A DNA stretch of 64,000 nt from contig NZ_CP022161.1 in NCBI RefSeq assembly GCF_002214185.1, positions 9,865,486-9,929,485 on the forward strand. The letters are read 5' to 3'. Positions 26,621 through 35,323 of this stretch are shown piece by piece (the stretch's first letter is position 1; each line of letters begins with the position of its first letter). The translations under genes and the position numbers were made by a program. The DNA is from Streptomyces capitiformicae (GTDB taxonomy: Bacteria; Actinomycetota; Actinomycetes; Streptomycetales; Streptomycetaceae). The notes beneath the pieces were generated by a model. That model saw only the letters and a list, made by a program, of their open reading frames with translations, was not told where the DNA came from and searched no databases.

Positions 26621-26791
26621 AGCCAGCGTCCAGCCGTTCTTCCGCTCAAGCGGCGCAACCAGTCCCCGCATGTAAGCCAGCGCCGACTGACGCGGCTCCT
26701 CCCGGTTGAACCGGTGCACGAACCGCTCATGCAGCACGTCCAGTTCACCGGCCCAGAGCCTGACATCAGCAAGGTCCCCACCCATAACCAC
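26621..26791 (-). mobile_element. IS701-family transposase, N-terminal fragment
   Basis: From GTG 26791 (or ATG 26785) the frame reads MGGDLADVRLWAGELDVLHE, RFVHRFNREEPRQSALAYMR and GLVAPLERKNGWTLA, which is the N-terminus of IS701-type DDE transposases. Similarity stops abruptly after about 57 codons at 26621, where the repeat tail of another gene begins in a different frame. No other part of the element is present in the window. This marks a recombination or deletion endpoint. Confidence 0.82.
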
Positions 26792-26970
26792 ACCAACGAC
26801 TGAGCTGGCCAGCAGTCACGGCAAGCACCGTTGCAGTACTAAGGCGCCGGCCGCCGGTCGAACGCGCAGCGGCGTGACAACAGCCCTACCGCACAGTGCG
26901 GTTGGTCTGCGATGTGATCTGGCGGAGGGTGCCGCGTCCGCGGGACCCGCGTCATGGAAGGATGGATCCA

Positions 26971-27387
26971 ATGTCTGATGCACCGTTGCCAGAGGCCGCC
27001 CTGGCCTTTCTCCGCAGGCCGAACCCGGCCGTCATGGCGACGGTCACGGCGAAAGGCCGCCCCGTATCGGTAGCGACCTGGTACCTCATCGAAGATGACG
27101 GACTTCTCATGCTGTGCATGAACGCCGACCGCGCCCGCCTGAAACACCTGCAGAACAACGGCCACGTGTCGCTGACGGTGCTGGGAGCGGACGACTTCGG
27201 CACGCATGTATCCGTCCAGGGACACGTCGTGTCCATCAAGCCTGATGAGGGACTCGCCGACATCGATTGACTCTCACGGCACTTCCTCGGCAAGGACTAC
27301 CCTGCCAGAGAGAACCCGCTCGTGACGGTCCACGTAGAGATCGATCGATGGTTCGGCTGGTCCGGAGGTCGTCCCCTTCAGCTCTGA
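26971..27387 (+). pseudogene. PPOX-class (split-barrel) flavin/F420 oxidoreductase with internal TGA
   Basis: ATG 26971 opens 99 codons (LPEAALAFLRRPNPAVMATV, RPVSVATWYLIEDDGLLMLC, HVSLTVLGADDFGTHVSVQG) and stops at TGA 27268-27270. The same frame continues after the stop with excellent family similarity (LSRHFLGKDYPARENPLVTV, HVEIDRWFGW) to a second TGA at 27385. The break is thus a single nonsense codon, probably CGA to TGA, in a gene of about 138 residues. These proteins reduce small molecules with F420H2 or FMN. The truncated form would lose the last strand of the barrel. Confidence 0.8.
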
Positions 27388-27401
27388 CCTCGATCTTGCA
27401 T

Positions 27402-27431
27402 GAGGGCCCGTCAGCTTGCTGGCAGGCCCTC
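27402..27431. terminator. Terminator
   Basis: GAGGGCC / GGCCCTC flank a pairing core (CAGC...GCTG), 15 bp after the distal stop codon of the interrupted oxidoreductase gene. Its place relative to the second stop supports the longer ancestral reading frame. Confidence 0.6.
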
Positions 27432-27643
27432 TCGGCTTGTTTGGGGGTGGAGCGAAAGCCGGAACGCTTCCTCGCCTTCACCGCCACCCTCATATGCCAC
27501 CGCCGACTCACCACCTGAAATGCGTCTGAGTCCTTGCGCGGGAGCCCGACTGTCCGCCCATCTGTCATCCGTCAGACGGGATGCGGCCACCGTGCCTTCA
27601 CCACCCACAGGGTTTTCCCTAATCTTCTTTGATTCAGGGCGAG

Positions 27644-27672
27644 TTGACACCCTCTCTTCTGGTGTCTACGTC
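27644..27672 (+). promoter_or_regulatory. Sigma-70 (HrdB)-type promoter for the S28 peptidase gene
   Basis: TTGACA (27644-27649) and TACGTC (27667-27672) are separated by 17 bp, ending 52 bp before ATG 27725. The surrounding 27605-27645 is AT-rich for this genome. The -35 is a perfect consensus; the -10 keeps the T at position 1 and A at position 2 only. Confidence 0.55.
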
Positions 27673-27724
27673 GGCCGCCGCGCTAGGTTCCGGCGTACAC
27701 CTGACCCCCCAGGAGAGAATCCAC

Positions 27725-29188
27725 ATGCGCAAGGCGCTCAGATGGCTGCTGGCACTCGTTCTGCTCACGGGCACCATCAGCACGGCGGGAGCGGCCACCG
27801 CCGCCCAGCCGGAGGTCACCGGAAGCACCGGAATCACCGGGAGCGCCGACATCAAGGACAGGCTGCTCGAGATACCGGGCATGAGTTTTGTCGAGGAGAA
27901 GCCGCACCTCGGTGTCTACCGCTTCCTCGTCCTCAACTACACCCAGCCGGTCGACCACCGGCACCCCTCGCAGGGCACGTTCCAGCAGCGGATCACCGTA
28001 CTGCACAAGGACGTCAACCGCCCGACGGTCTTCTCCACCACCGGCTACAACCTCTTCATGACCCCCGGCCGCAGCGAGCCCACCCGGATCGTCGACGGCA
28101 ACGAGGTCTCCATGGAGCACCGCTTCTTCACACCGTCCCGCCCCGCCCCGGCCGACTGGTCCCAGCTCGACATCTGGCAGGCGGCGAGCGACCAGCACCG
28201 TATCTTCGGTGCGCTCAAGAACATCTACTCCCAGAAGTGGATCTCCACGGGCGGTTCCAAGGGCGGGATGACCGCCACGTACTACGAGCGCTTCTACCCG
28301 CGCGACATGGACGGCGTCGTCGCGTACACCGCGCCCAACGACGCGGTGAACGACGAAGACTCGGCGTACGACCGCTTCTTCCGGACGGTCGGCACCAAGG
28401 AGTGCCGCGACCGGCTGAACGCGGTACAGCGCGAGGCGCTCGTACGCCGTGAACCGTTGAAGAAGAGGTACGCGGAGTACGCGGAGGCCAGGGGCCTCAC
28501 CTTCGACACGATCGGCGACCTGGACAAGGCGTACGAGGCGGTCGTGCTCGACTACGTGTGGGACTTCTGGCAGCTCAGCAAGGTGGCGGACTGCGACAGC
28601 AACGTCATCCCGAAGGACGCGAAGAACGCGACGGACGACGAGATCTGGACGTCCGTCAACACGATCGGCGGCCTCTCCTCGTACACCGACCAGGGCCTGC
28701 AGCCGACCATGCCGTACAAGTACCAGGCGGGTACGCAGCTCGGTGCGCCGACGATCGAGTTCCCGCACATCGAGGAGAAGTACATCCGCTACGGCTATCC
28801 GACCCCGCGCAACCTCGTGCCCCGCGACATCCCCATGAGTTTCCAACCGTGGGTGATGCGTGACGTGGACACCTGGGTCCGCCACAACGCCCACCACATG
28901 CTCTTCGTGTACGGCGAGAACGACCCGTGGGGTGCCGAGCCCTTCCGCCTCGGCGAGGGCGCCCGCGACAGCTACGTCTTCACGACGCCCGGCGCCAACC
29001 ACCACGGTGCCAAAGTCGCCGCTCTGGTGGACGACGAGAAGGCCCTGGCCACGGCCCGCATCCTGGAGTGGGCCGGCGTGGCCTCCGCCAAGGTCCAAGC
29101 GAACCCCGACGCGGCCAAGCCGCTGGCGAAGCACGACGCCAGGCTGGACAAGCGTGACATCGAGCGCGCGTCGACACTCAGGCCGTGA
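27725..29188 (+). CDS. Secreted S28-family tripeptidyl aminopeptidase
   Basis: 487 residues from ATG 27725 with CAGGAGAG upstream. A Sec signal peptide (RKALRWLLALVLLTGTISTA...ATA) precedes a mature enzyme with the S28 nucleophile Ser178 in GGSKGGM, the acidic residue in YGENDPWGAE and the histidine in PGANHHGAK. Streptomyces enzymes of this group release N-terminal tripeptides from secreted proteins or exogenous peptides. There is a strong promoter upstream and a perfect hairpin downstream, so the gene is monocistronic. Confidence 0.9.
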   Translation: MRKALRWLLALVLLTGTISTAGAATAAQPEVTGSTGITGSADIKDRLLEIPGMSFVEEKPHLGVYRFLVLNYTQPVDHRHPSQGTFQQRITVLHKDVNRPTVFSTTGYNLFMTPGRSEPTRIVDGNEVSMEHRFFTPSRPAPADWSQLDIWQAASDQHRIFGALKNIYSQKWISTGGSKGGMTATYYERFYPRDMDGVVAYTAPNDAVNDEDSAYDRFFRTVGTKECRDRLNAVQREALVRREPLKKRYAEYAEARGLTFDTIGDLDKAYEAVVLDYVWDFWQLSKVADCDSNVIPKDAKNATDDEIWTSVNTIGGLSSYTDQGLQPTMPYKYQAGTQLGAPTIEFPHIEEKYIRYGYPTPRNLVPRDIPMSFQPWVMRDVDTWVRHNAHHMLFVYGENDPWGAEPFRLGEGARDSYVFTTPGANHHGAKVAALVDDEKALATARILEWAGVASAKVQANPDAAKPLAKHDARLDKRDIERASTLRP

Positions 29189-29258
29189 CACCTACGGGCC
29201 GCGAACGTTTGGTCCGTGACACCTTCGAGGCGTGACCCGCCTCGGGCGTACGCGCGTC

Positions 29259-29295
29259 GAGACCCGGTACCGCTGTCCACGCGGTACCGGGTCTC
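29259..29295. terminator. Strong hairpin terminator
   Basis: Perfect 15-bp inverted repeat GAGACCCGGTACCGC / GCGGTACCGGGTCTC with a 7-nt loop, 70 bp after the S28 peptidase stop. Confidence 0.85.
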
Positions 29296-29510
29296 AGCGC
29301 TCCTCGGGGTCCGGACTCACCCAGCGGGCTTTCGACGACCGTGCGAAGACGATGTCCGCCATCGCGACCCCCAGGGACGCCCAAAACCGGATGCTGGATC
29401 TCGAGAGAAGAAGAGCACGGCGCCGTGTCGGACGACGAGCAGCAAGCAGCGCTGGACCGTATCGCCGCCATTGACGGCCGGCACGACGAGCAGCACTCGC
29501 ATTCATACGA

Positions 29511-29906
29511 GTGCTCGACTCCGAGGCCCTCTCCAAGGCGGTTCACGGCGATCGGGAGATGGCCGCGTTGATCAAAACGGCTCCGGGGCTCGACATCCCG
29601 ATCGTCACGTCGGCGCTCACGACCTTGGATGCATGGGACCCTCGCGAAACGTCGAGGCAGGCGCTGTGGAACTGGACGCTGGCCCGGATCCGCGTCGTCC
29701 ACACGGACGACCAGGTGATCGCCATGGCGCGCGACATGCTGAAGGCAGCCGGTCCGCATGGTCACCAGTACGCGATCGACGCCATCCTGGCGGCTGTGGC
29801 AGGGCGGGAAGCCGGGCAGGGAGCTGAGGCAACCGTCTTCACGTCCGACACCGACGACATGGCTCAGCTCCTCGCGGGACACTCCGTACGAGTCGACAAG
29901 GTCTGA
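29511..29906 (+). CDS. PIN-domain toxin-like ribonuclease (VapC-like)
   Basis: 131 residues from GTG 29511. PIN features are visible: VLDSEALSKAV with the first acidic residue, LDIPIVTSALTTLDAWDPRE, HGHQYAIDAILAAVA with a central Asp, and VFTSDTDDMAQLL with the terminal acidic pair, ending VRVDKV. VapC-type toxins cleave tRNA or rRNA and are held by a small antitoxin encoded just upstream. Here the upstream 240 bp holds only a 48-codon acidic ORF (GTG 29425 to 29571, SDDEQQAALDRIAAIDGRHD) that overlaps the toxin start, and no clear DNA-binding antitoxin. It may be an orphan toxin or one with a decayed partner. Confidence 0.72.
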   Translation: MLDSEALSKAVHGDREMAALIKTAPGLDIPIVTSALTTLDAWDPRETSRQALWNWTLARIRVVHTDDQVIAMARDMLKAAGPHGHQYAIDAILAAVAGREAGQGAEATVFTSDTDDMAQLLAGHSVRVDKV

Positions 29907-30145
29907 CGACACACCGTGTCACCGCTCCCCCGCCTTGACACGCGCAGCCGACTGCCGCATGCGGTGCCGGCGTAGTGGGGCGATGCAGAGGGTGGGGAGA
30001 GGGACGACGCGTCGGCGGTGGCTCTTGGGGGCGTCGTCGTGCTGGACGCCACGGCGACGCTGGGTCTGTCGGCGGCCGTGGAGGACGGCGCCGACAGACC
30101 GTGGACCCCAGGAGGTGCCGTCACCACGGCCCTCCGCCGACGGCA

Positions 30146-30182
30146 CCGCGACCCGCGGCGCGTCGCGCGCCGCGGGTCGCGG
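30146..30182. terminator. Very strong hairpin terminator
   Basis: Perfect 17-bp inverted repeat CCGCGACCCGCGGCGCG / CGCGCCGCGGGTCGCGG with a 3-nt loop. It lies 12 bp beyond the stop of the leftward ricin-lectin gene and also faces the rightward PIN-domain gene. Confidence 0.88.
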
Positions 30183-30193
30183 TGGCTGAAGGG

Positions 30194-33100
30194 TCAGTCC
30201 ACGATCACCGCCAGCCACAGTTGGCTGTCGGCGTTCGTGTCCGTCGTCTGCACGAGCTGCGCGCCCGCGTTCGCGTTGGGCACCGAGAGCAGCTTGCCGC
30301 TGTTCACGTTCTTGATCTTGTAGAAGTAGCCGTCTCCGTCGGCGACCAGTGTCCAGCGCTGGCTCGCACTGTTGTCGTCGGCCTGCTGGACCATGGCCGC
30401 GCCGTCCGCGCTCGACCCGTCGGTGACGCCCAGCAGCAGACCGCTCTTCTGGTTGACGATCTCATAGCTGCCGTCACCCACCGCGACCCACCGCCAGAGC
30501 TGGTTCGCAGCTCCGGTGTCGTCCCACTGGATGACCTTCGCCCCGGCGGAGGTCGATCCGCCCGAGACGTCGGCCACCTTGCCGCCGTTCCTGTTGAGGA
30601 CCTTGTAGAAGGCGTTGTTCACGGGGAAGACGACGGAGGCGAACGCGTCCAGCGCACACACGGTGTTGGAGGCCGACGCGTTCTTCGTGCCGGTGCACAC
30701 GACCTTGATCGTGTGGGGTCCCGCGGCGAGGTCCGTCTTCTCGAACAGCACCGCCTGCTTCGTCACGCTCGGGGCGTACGCGTCGATGCCCGCCTGTGCC
30801 AGGGTGCCGTCGATGTAGACGTCGACCCTGCCCATGTTCGGCTGCTTCATGCTGAGATAGCGGATGGCCGACCCGGTGAACGAGTACTGGACGGAGTTGC
30901 CCGCGGTGCTCGTGAACTTCTCGGACCCCTTGAAGTCTCGCGAGTCGTTCCAGTTCGACCATCCGCTGGAGTAGGTGACGGGGGAGTCCTTGTCGTCGAC
31001 GTAGGTCCAGAGCTGCCGTACGAGCGACTTTGACGCGGGCGAGGCGTTCCCCTGGGCGTCCACGACGTAGAGGCGGTAGTCGCCGGCCGTCGGCGGGACG
31101 GTGATGGTCGTCGCGGTTCCGGCCGCCTTCGTCATGGTGGGGCCGACGGCGAACGTCGTCGTACCGGAGGGAGCCAGCCAGAGCGTCCTGGTCCCGTCAC
31201 CGATGCTGCGGACGGGGATGGACGACACGCCCTTGCTGGTGAATGTGCTCGCGGGCAGCGCGTAGTCCTGCTGGGCCACTCTGCTGCTGGGGACGAGGTC
31301 CTTGTAGGCGTCCTCCAGGCCCGCGTTCACCGTGATGCCGTACGCCGGTGACGGCCACACGTTGTCCGGGTAGGCGCGCACGTCCTGGATGGTGCTGTTC
31401 GTGACGTTCTTGTCGAAGATCTTGTTGATGGTGCCGTAGGTGTTGGTGATGCTCAGGTCGTGCTGCCGGCCCCAATTGCCGGAGTGGATGGTGGACCTCA
31501 GGCGCACGTCCACGTTGAACACGTTGTCGTGGTAGTTGATGTGGGCGGAGCCCTCGTCGGGGTGGAGTCCGTACTTGTGGCCGGCTGGAACGCCCTGGAT
31601 GTAGTTGTCGCTCACCTCGGTTCCCGGCTGCGCTCCCAGGGTGTAGATGGCGCCGGAGTCGCCGAGCGTCTGCATCGGGTCGATGATCTGGTTGTGGCGG
31701 ATGGTGTTGTTCTTCGCCGTGGTGGTCGGGTTCCCGGGATTGATGGAGTTCGTCGAACCGTCGAAGTTCCACCATCCCCAGCCGAGGGTGATGCCCGCCC
31801 ACGAGGACTTCTCGAGCCGGTTGTGCTCCACGGACAGGGAGTCCACGAAGTACGCCGACACGGGGCTGGAGCCCTGGAACAACACCGCGCTGTCGTAGAG
31901 GTAGTTGTTCGTGATCGAGATGTTCTTGCAGACCCCCTCGACGTTCACCGGGTACTTCTCGTTGTTGGTCGAGGTGTAGTCCCCGATGTACACGTGCTGG
32001 GGGTGCCCCACGGTGATCGCGGAGCCGCCTATGTCATTGGTGACGTTGCCGATCAGCTGCGAGTCGGTCACGTCGTTGACCATGTTGATCCCGTCGGCGC
32101 CCGTGTGCTGCACCGTGTTGCCCCGCAGGGTGATGCCGTCGGCGTTCTCGATCTGGATGATGCCCGGCGGCAGGTCGACGTTGCGGTAGGAGTACGCGTG
32201 GAAGTTCTTCCTCGCGTACACGGTGGAACCGGAGTTGCCCTGCTGGCCCTGCCGGAAGACGGAGCCCGCCACATTGGTCAGGCCCCAGTCGGAGTGCTCG
32301 ACGGTGAGCCCGGAGAGCGTGATGTTCCGCGCGTGGTCGGTCCTGGACGTGCCCGCGATTTTGAGGAGGGTGGACACGTTGTTCGGCGCGAAGACCTTCG
32401 CCGATGTCATGTCCTCGGAGCCCGACTTGTAGTAGTAGACCGTGTGGTTCGTCTTGTTGAAGTAGAACTCACCCGGCTGGTCGAGGAATTCGAACGCGTT
32501 CATGAAGGTGTGGGTGCCGCCGGTGTCGAATCTGCCGTTCGGCGGTCCCTGGGCGATGGCCGCGCCCGGCTGTTGGAACAGGGCCACGCGGTTGGCGCCG
32601 TCCGAGCTCGTGGTGATCTGACGGACGCCCACGATGGCCGTGGTCCAGGTCGTGGCCGACTTGATCTCGACGTCGTCCTGGTTGGCGGCGACGGCGGGCA
32701 GGTCGGCGAGGCTGTACTTGGATCCGTCGCACTGCGAACCCGACTCCCAGGCCCAGGGAGCCTGGCCGGCCGTGACGGTGTAGGTGCCGTGGCAGCCGGC
32801 CGAGGTAATCGTCTTCTCGGCCATCTTGGCGCGCTTGCCGTCGACGTAGAGCGCGCGGAGCTTGTCGTCGCGGTCCAGCGAGGCCTTCCAGATGTTCCCG
32901 CTGAGCTGCGTCCAGCCGGTCACCGGGACGCCACCGTTCAGCACCGGCTTCTCGTTCTGGTAGGCGGCGTACACGACACGGTGGCCGTTCGTCCCGGAGT
33001 CGGCCGACGTGAAGTCGATGGTGCTGCTCACGGGGTAGTTGCCGCCGCGCAGAAAGACGTTGATGTCGCCGGTCATGTCGTCGTTGACGGTGCGCACGAC

Positions 33101-33301
33101 GTCCCGCGCGTGCCGCAGGGTCTTGAACGGCGCGGAGATCGTCCCGGCGTTGGTGTCGCTGCCGTCGGGGGCGACGTAGTACGTCGCCTGGGTCGCGGCC
33201 GAGGCCGGGGTCGACAGGGTGAGGGAGGTCAGCGGCGTCGTGCAGAGGGCCGTGGCCAGTACGGCCGAGAGTCTGCGGACGGTGGAGGGGAAGGGCTTCA
33301 T
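30194..33301 (-). CDS. Secreted right-handed beta-helix protein with C-terminal ricin-type lectin (CBM13)
   Basis: 1035 residues. Signal peptide 1-36 (ending TPASAA) is followed by a pectate-lyase-like parallel beta-helix (about 40-690). It opens with the usual YYVAPDGSDTNAGTISAPFK motif and carries many short NNTI/NRL-type coils. A beta-sandwich carbohydrate-binding region follows (about 770-890: WTYVDDKDSPVTYSSGWSNW). A ricin-B trefoil ends the protein (about 900-1035, with QLWRW, QRWTL and QLWLA repeats). This architecture suggests a polysaccharide lyase or glycosidase acting on plant or fungal polymers outside the cell. Next to a deoxysugar operon, the product may be the imported sugar. 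Catalytic residues cannot be named. Confidence 0.82.
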   Translation of the reverse strand: MKPFPSTVRRLSAVLATALCTTPLTSLTLSTPASAATQATYYVAPDGSDTNAGTISAPFKTLRHARDVVRTVNDDMTGDINVFLRGGNYPVSSTIDFTSADSGTNGHRVVYAAYQNEKPVLNGGVPVTGWTQLSGNIWKASLDRDDKLRALYVDGKRAKMAEKTITSAGCHGTYTVTAGQAPWAWESGSQCDGSKYSLADLPAVAANQDDVEIKSATTWTTAIVGVRQITTSSDGANRVALFQQPGAAIAQGPPNGRFDTGGTHTFMNAFEFLDQPGEFYFNKTNHTVYYYKSGSEDMTSAKVFAPNNVSTLLKIAGTSRTDHARNITLSGLTVEHSDWGLTNVAGSVFRQGQQGNSGSTVYARKNFHAYSYRNVDLPPGIIQIENADGITLRGNTVQHTGADGINMVNDVTDSQLIGNVTNDIGGSAITVGHPQHVYIGDYTSTNNEKYPVNVEGVCKNISITNNYLYDSAVLFQGSSPVSAYFVDSLSVEHNRLEKSSWAGITLGWGWWNFDGSTNSINPGNPTTTAKNNTIRHNQIIDPMQTLGDSGAIYTLGAQPGTEVSDNYIQGVPAGHKYGLHPDEGSAHINYHDNVFNVDVRLRSTIHSGNWGRQHDLSITNTYGTINKIFDKNVTNSTIQDVRAYPDNVWPSPAYGITVNAGLEDAYKDLVPSSRVAQQDYALPASTFTSKGVSSIPVRSIGDGTRTLWLAPSGTTTFAVGPTMTKAAGTATTITVPPTAGDYRLYVVDAQGNASPASKSLVRQLWTYVDDKDSPVTYSSGWSNWNDSRDFKGSEKFTSTAGNSVQYSFTGSAIRYLSMKQPNMGRVDVYIDGTLAQAGIDAYAPSVTKQAVLFEKTDLAAGPHTIKVVCTGTKNASASNTVCALDAFASVVFPVNNAFYKVLNRNGGKVADVSGGSTSAGAKVIQWDDTGAANQLWRWVAVGDGSYEIVNQKSGLLLGVTDGSSADGAAMVQQADDNSASQRWTLVADGDGYFYKIKNVNSGKLLSVPNANAGAQLVQTTDTNADSQLWLAVIVD

Positions 33302-33398
33302 CGTCTGCCCCTCCTGCTGGATCGGTCGGTGGGGAAAGCGTTCATGCGGCGGCTCCGGGGGTGCGGTCGGTGCGGTTTCGCGGACGGGGGCGGCTTCC

Positions 33399-34520
33399 TC
33401 AGTGCTTCCTCAGTGGCGGAAGCGGTACGGGTTTCCCTGGCGACGGACGCGGAGTGGCCCGGGTAATCGGTCGGGTCGGTCGAGGAAGGCTGGACGGGGG
33501 GCGCGCTCGCCCCTCAGCGGCATCAAGGGACACCGCCGGTGGTGACGGGACGTCCTGCCTGATCAGCCCTCGGTCGCGGAGGTCGGCCCAGAGCGCCCGG
33601 GGTACGGCGCTCCGCTGGAGTGCCACGTTCTGCGTCACCTGTGCGCGGTCCCGCATGCCCAGCGTGACGTTGACGGTGCTGGGATGGGTGGTCGGGAAGG
33701 CGATGGCGGCGGCGGGGAGGCTGGTGCCGTGCTCCTCGCAGACCTCCGCGATCGCCCGTGCGCGGGCGACCAGCTCCCGGGGAGCGTCCTGGTAGTCGTA
33801 CTTCATGCCTTCGGCGGGCCGTGGACGCGAGAGCAGCCCGGAGTTGAAGACACCGGCCGCGACGACGCTCTTGCCCGCTTCCCGCGCGGCGGGCAGCACG
33901 TCGTCCAGCGCCGACTGGTCGAGGAGGGTGTAGCGCCCGGCGAGCATGACCACGTCGGCGGCGGTCTCCCGCAGGAAACGGGCGAGCATGGCCGACTGGT
34001 TCATGCCGGCGCCGATGGCCCCGACGACCACTTGGTCGCGCAGCTCCGCCAGAGCGGGCAGGGCCTCGTCGGCGGCCTGCCGCCAGTGGTCGTCGGGGTC
34101 GTGCACGTAGACGATGTCGAGCCGGTCGAGGCCGGTGCGGCGCAGGGAGTCCTCGATGGAGCGGAGCACGCCGTCGCGGCTGAAGTCCCACTGCCGGCGC
34201 AGGTCGTCCGGGACGACGAAGCCCTCACTGTCGACGCCCTGGGGACGCTCGTTGGGGACGAGGAGCCGGCCCACCTTGGAGGAGACGACGTACTCCTCCC
34301 GAGGGCGCTGCCGCAGGGCCGCCCCGAGGCGCTGTTCGGAGAGCCCGAGGCCATAGTGCGGCGCGGTGTCGAAGTACCGGATGCCCGCGTCCCAGGCCGC
34401 GTCGACGGCGGCCGACGCGTCGGCCGCCGAGGTGGTGCGGTACAGGTTGCCGATCACCGCTGCGCCGAACCCGAGGGCGGTGAGTCCGACGGAGGTGCGG
34501 GCGACTCTCCGGCGTGGCAT
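33399..34520 (-). CDS. Aldo/keto reductase (L-fucose / D-threo-aldose dehydrogenase-like)
   Basis: 373 residues from ATG 34520, which has GAGGAGGG five bases upstream; ATG 34571 overlaps the SDR stop (ATGA) and is the alternative. The AKR barrel shows GIRYFDTAPHYGLGLSEQRL (catalytic Asp and Tyr), YVVSSKVGRLL (Lys), LDIVYVHDPDDH (His) and the ACVFNSGLLSRP-like cofactor loop (VVAAGVFNSGLLSRP). Family members oxidise L-fucose and similar sugars to lactones with NAD(P)+. The last 45 residues are Pro/Arg-rich and not part of the fold. It is the distal gene of the leftward sugar operon. Confidence 0.85.
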   Translation of the reverse strand: MPRRRVARTSVGLTALGFGAAVIGNLYRTTSAADASAAVDAAWDAGIRYFDTAPHYGLGLSEQRLGAALRQRPREEYVVSSKVGRLLVPNERPQGVDSEGFVVPDDLRRQWDFSRDGVLRSIEDSLRRTGLDRLDIVYVHDPDDHWRQAADEALPALAELRDQVVVGAIGAGMNQSAMLARFLRETAADVVMLAGRYTLLDQSALDDVLPAAREAGKSVVAAGVFNSGLLSRPRPAEGMKYDYQDAPRELVARARAIAEVCEEHGTSLPAAAIAFPTTHPSTVNVTLGMRDRAQVTQNVALQRSAVPRALWADLRDRGLIRQDVPSPPAVSLDAAEGRARPPSSLPRPTRPITRATPRPSPGKPVPLPPLRKH

Positions 34521-34567
34521 GACGCCCTCCTCGTGGATGTCGAGCGGCGCGGAGTCGAGGCCGCCGC

Positions 34568-35323
34568 TCATCGGCCGAGCCATCCGCCGTCGACGGGCAG
34601 GGTGGTGCCGTGGATGTAGGCGGCGGCGTCGGAGGCGAGGAAGACGGTGGCGCCCGCGAGGTCGTCGGCGTTGCCCCAGCGTCCTGCGGGGATGCGGTCG
34701 AGGATGGCGTTGTTGCGGGCGGGGTCGTCGCGCAGGGCCTGGGTGTTGTCGGTGGCGATGTAGCCGGGGGCGATGGCGTTGACGCCGTGCGGTGCCCATT
34801 CGTTGGCGAGGGCTTTGGTCAGTCCGGCGATGCCGTGTTTGGCGGCGGTGTAGCCGGGGACGGTGATGCCGCCCTGGTAGCTGAGCAGCGAGGCGGTGAA
34901 GATGACCTTGCCGTGGCCGCGGGCGACCATGGTGGCGCCGACGGCGCGGGTGAGGGCGAACTGGGCGTTGAGGTTGACCTGGAGTACCAACTCCCAGTCG
35001 TCATCCGGGTGTTCGGCGGCCGGGGCGCGGCGGATGGTGCCCGCGTTGTTGATCAGGATGTCCACGGGGCGTTCGCGTCCGGCGAGGTCGGTGCCGAGGG
35101 CGCGGACGGCGTCGGGGTCGGCGAAGTCGGTGCGGATGGCTTCGAAGGTGCGGCCTGCGGCGGTGACGTCCTTCTCGACGTCGCTGCCGGTTTCCTCCAG
35201 GTTGGCGCTCACGCCGATGATGTCGGCTCCGGCTTCGGCGAGGGCGCGGGCCATGGCCCTGCCGATGCCGCGGCGGGCGCCGGTGACGACGGCGAGCTTG
35301 CCGGTGAGGCCGAAGGCGCTCAT
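34568..35323 (-). CDS. SDR-family sugar-acid dehydrogenase (KduD / keto-deoxyfuconate type)
   Basis: 251 residues from ATG 35323, which overlaps the stop of the zinc-dehydrogenase gene by 4 bp. Short-chain dehydrogenase hallmarks are VVTGARRGIGRAMARALAEA (NAD(P) binding), ILINNAG, the catalytic Ser in FTASLLSYQGG, YTAAKHG (Tyr and Lys) and PGYIATDNTQALRDD. The best functional match is the 2-deoxy-D-gluconate 3-dehydrogenase / 2-keto-3-deoxy-fuconate dehydrogenase group, a later step in oxidative deoxyhexose breakdown. Confidence 0.87.
   Translation of the reverse strand: MSAFGLTGKLAVVTGARRGIGRAMARALAEAGADIIGVSANLEETGSDVEKDVTAAGRTFEAIRTDFADPDAVRALGTDLAGRERPVDILINNAGTIRRAPAAEHPDDDWELVLQVNLNAQFALTRAVGATMVARGHGKVIFTASLLSYQGGITVPGYTAAKHGIAGLTKALANEWAPHGVNAIAPGYIATDNTQALRDDPARNNAILDRIPAGRWGNADDLAGATVFLASDAAAYIHGTTLPVDGGWLGR

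Noticed and set aside
27268..27270. TGA 27268 as a selenocysteine codon
   Set aside because: No SECIS-like hairpin is visible after it, the position corresponds to a surface residue near the end of the barrel, and Streptomyces of this type are not expected to use selenocysteine here.
33334..33343. GAAAGCGTTC upstream of the beta-helix gene as a LacI-type operator
   Set aside because: The palindrome is imperfect and lacks the flanking symmetry seen at 42591-42604.
31460..33466. 668-codon plus-strand ORF opposite the beta-helix protein
   Set aside because: It is the antisense shadow of the 1035-residue gene, whose translation has a signal peptide and conserved domains.
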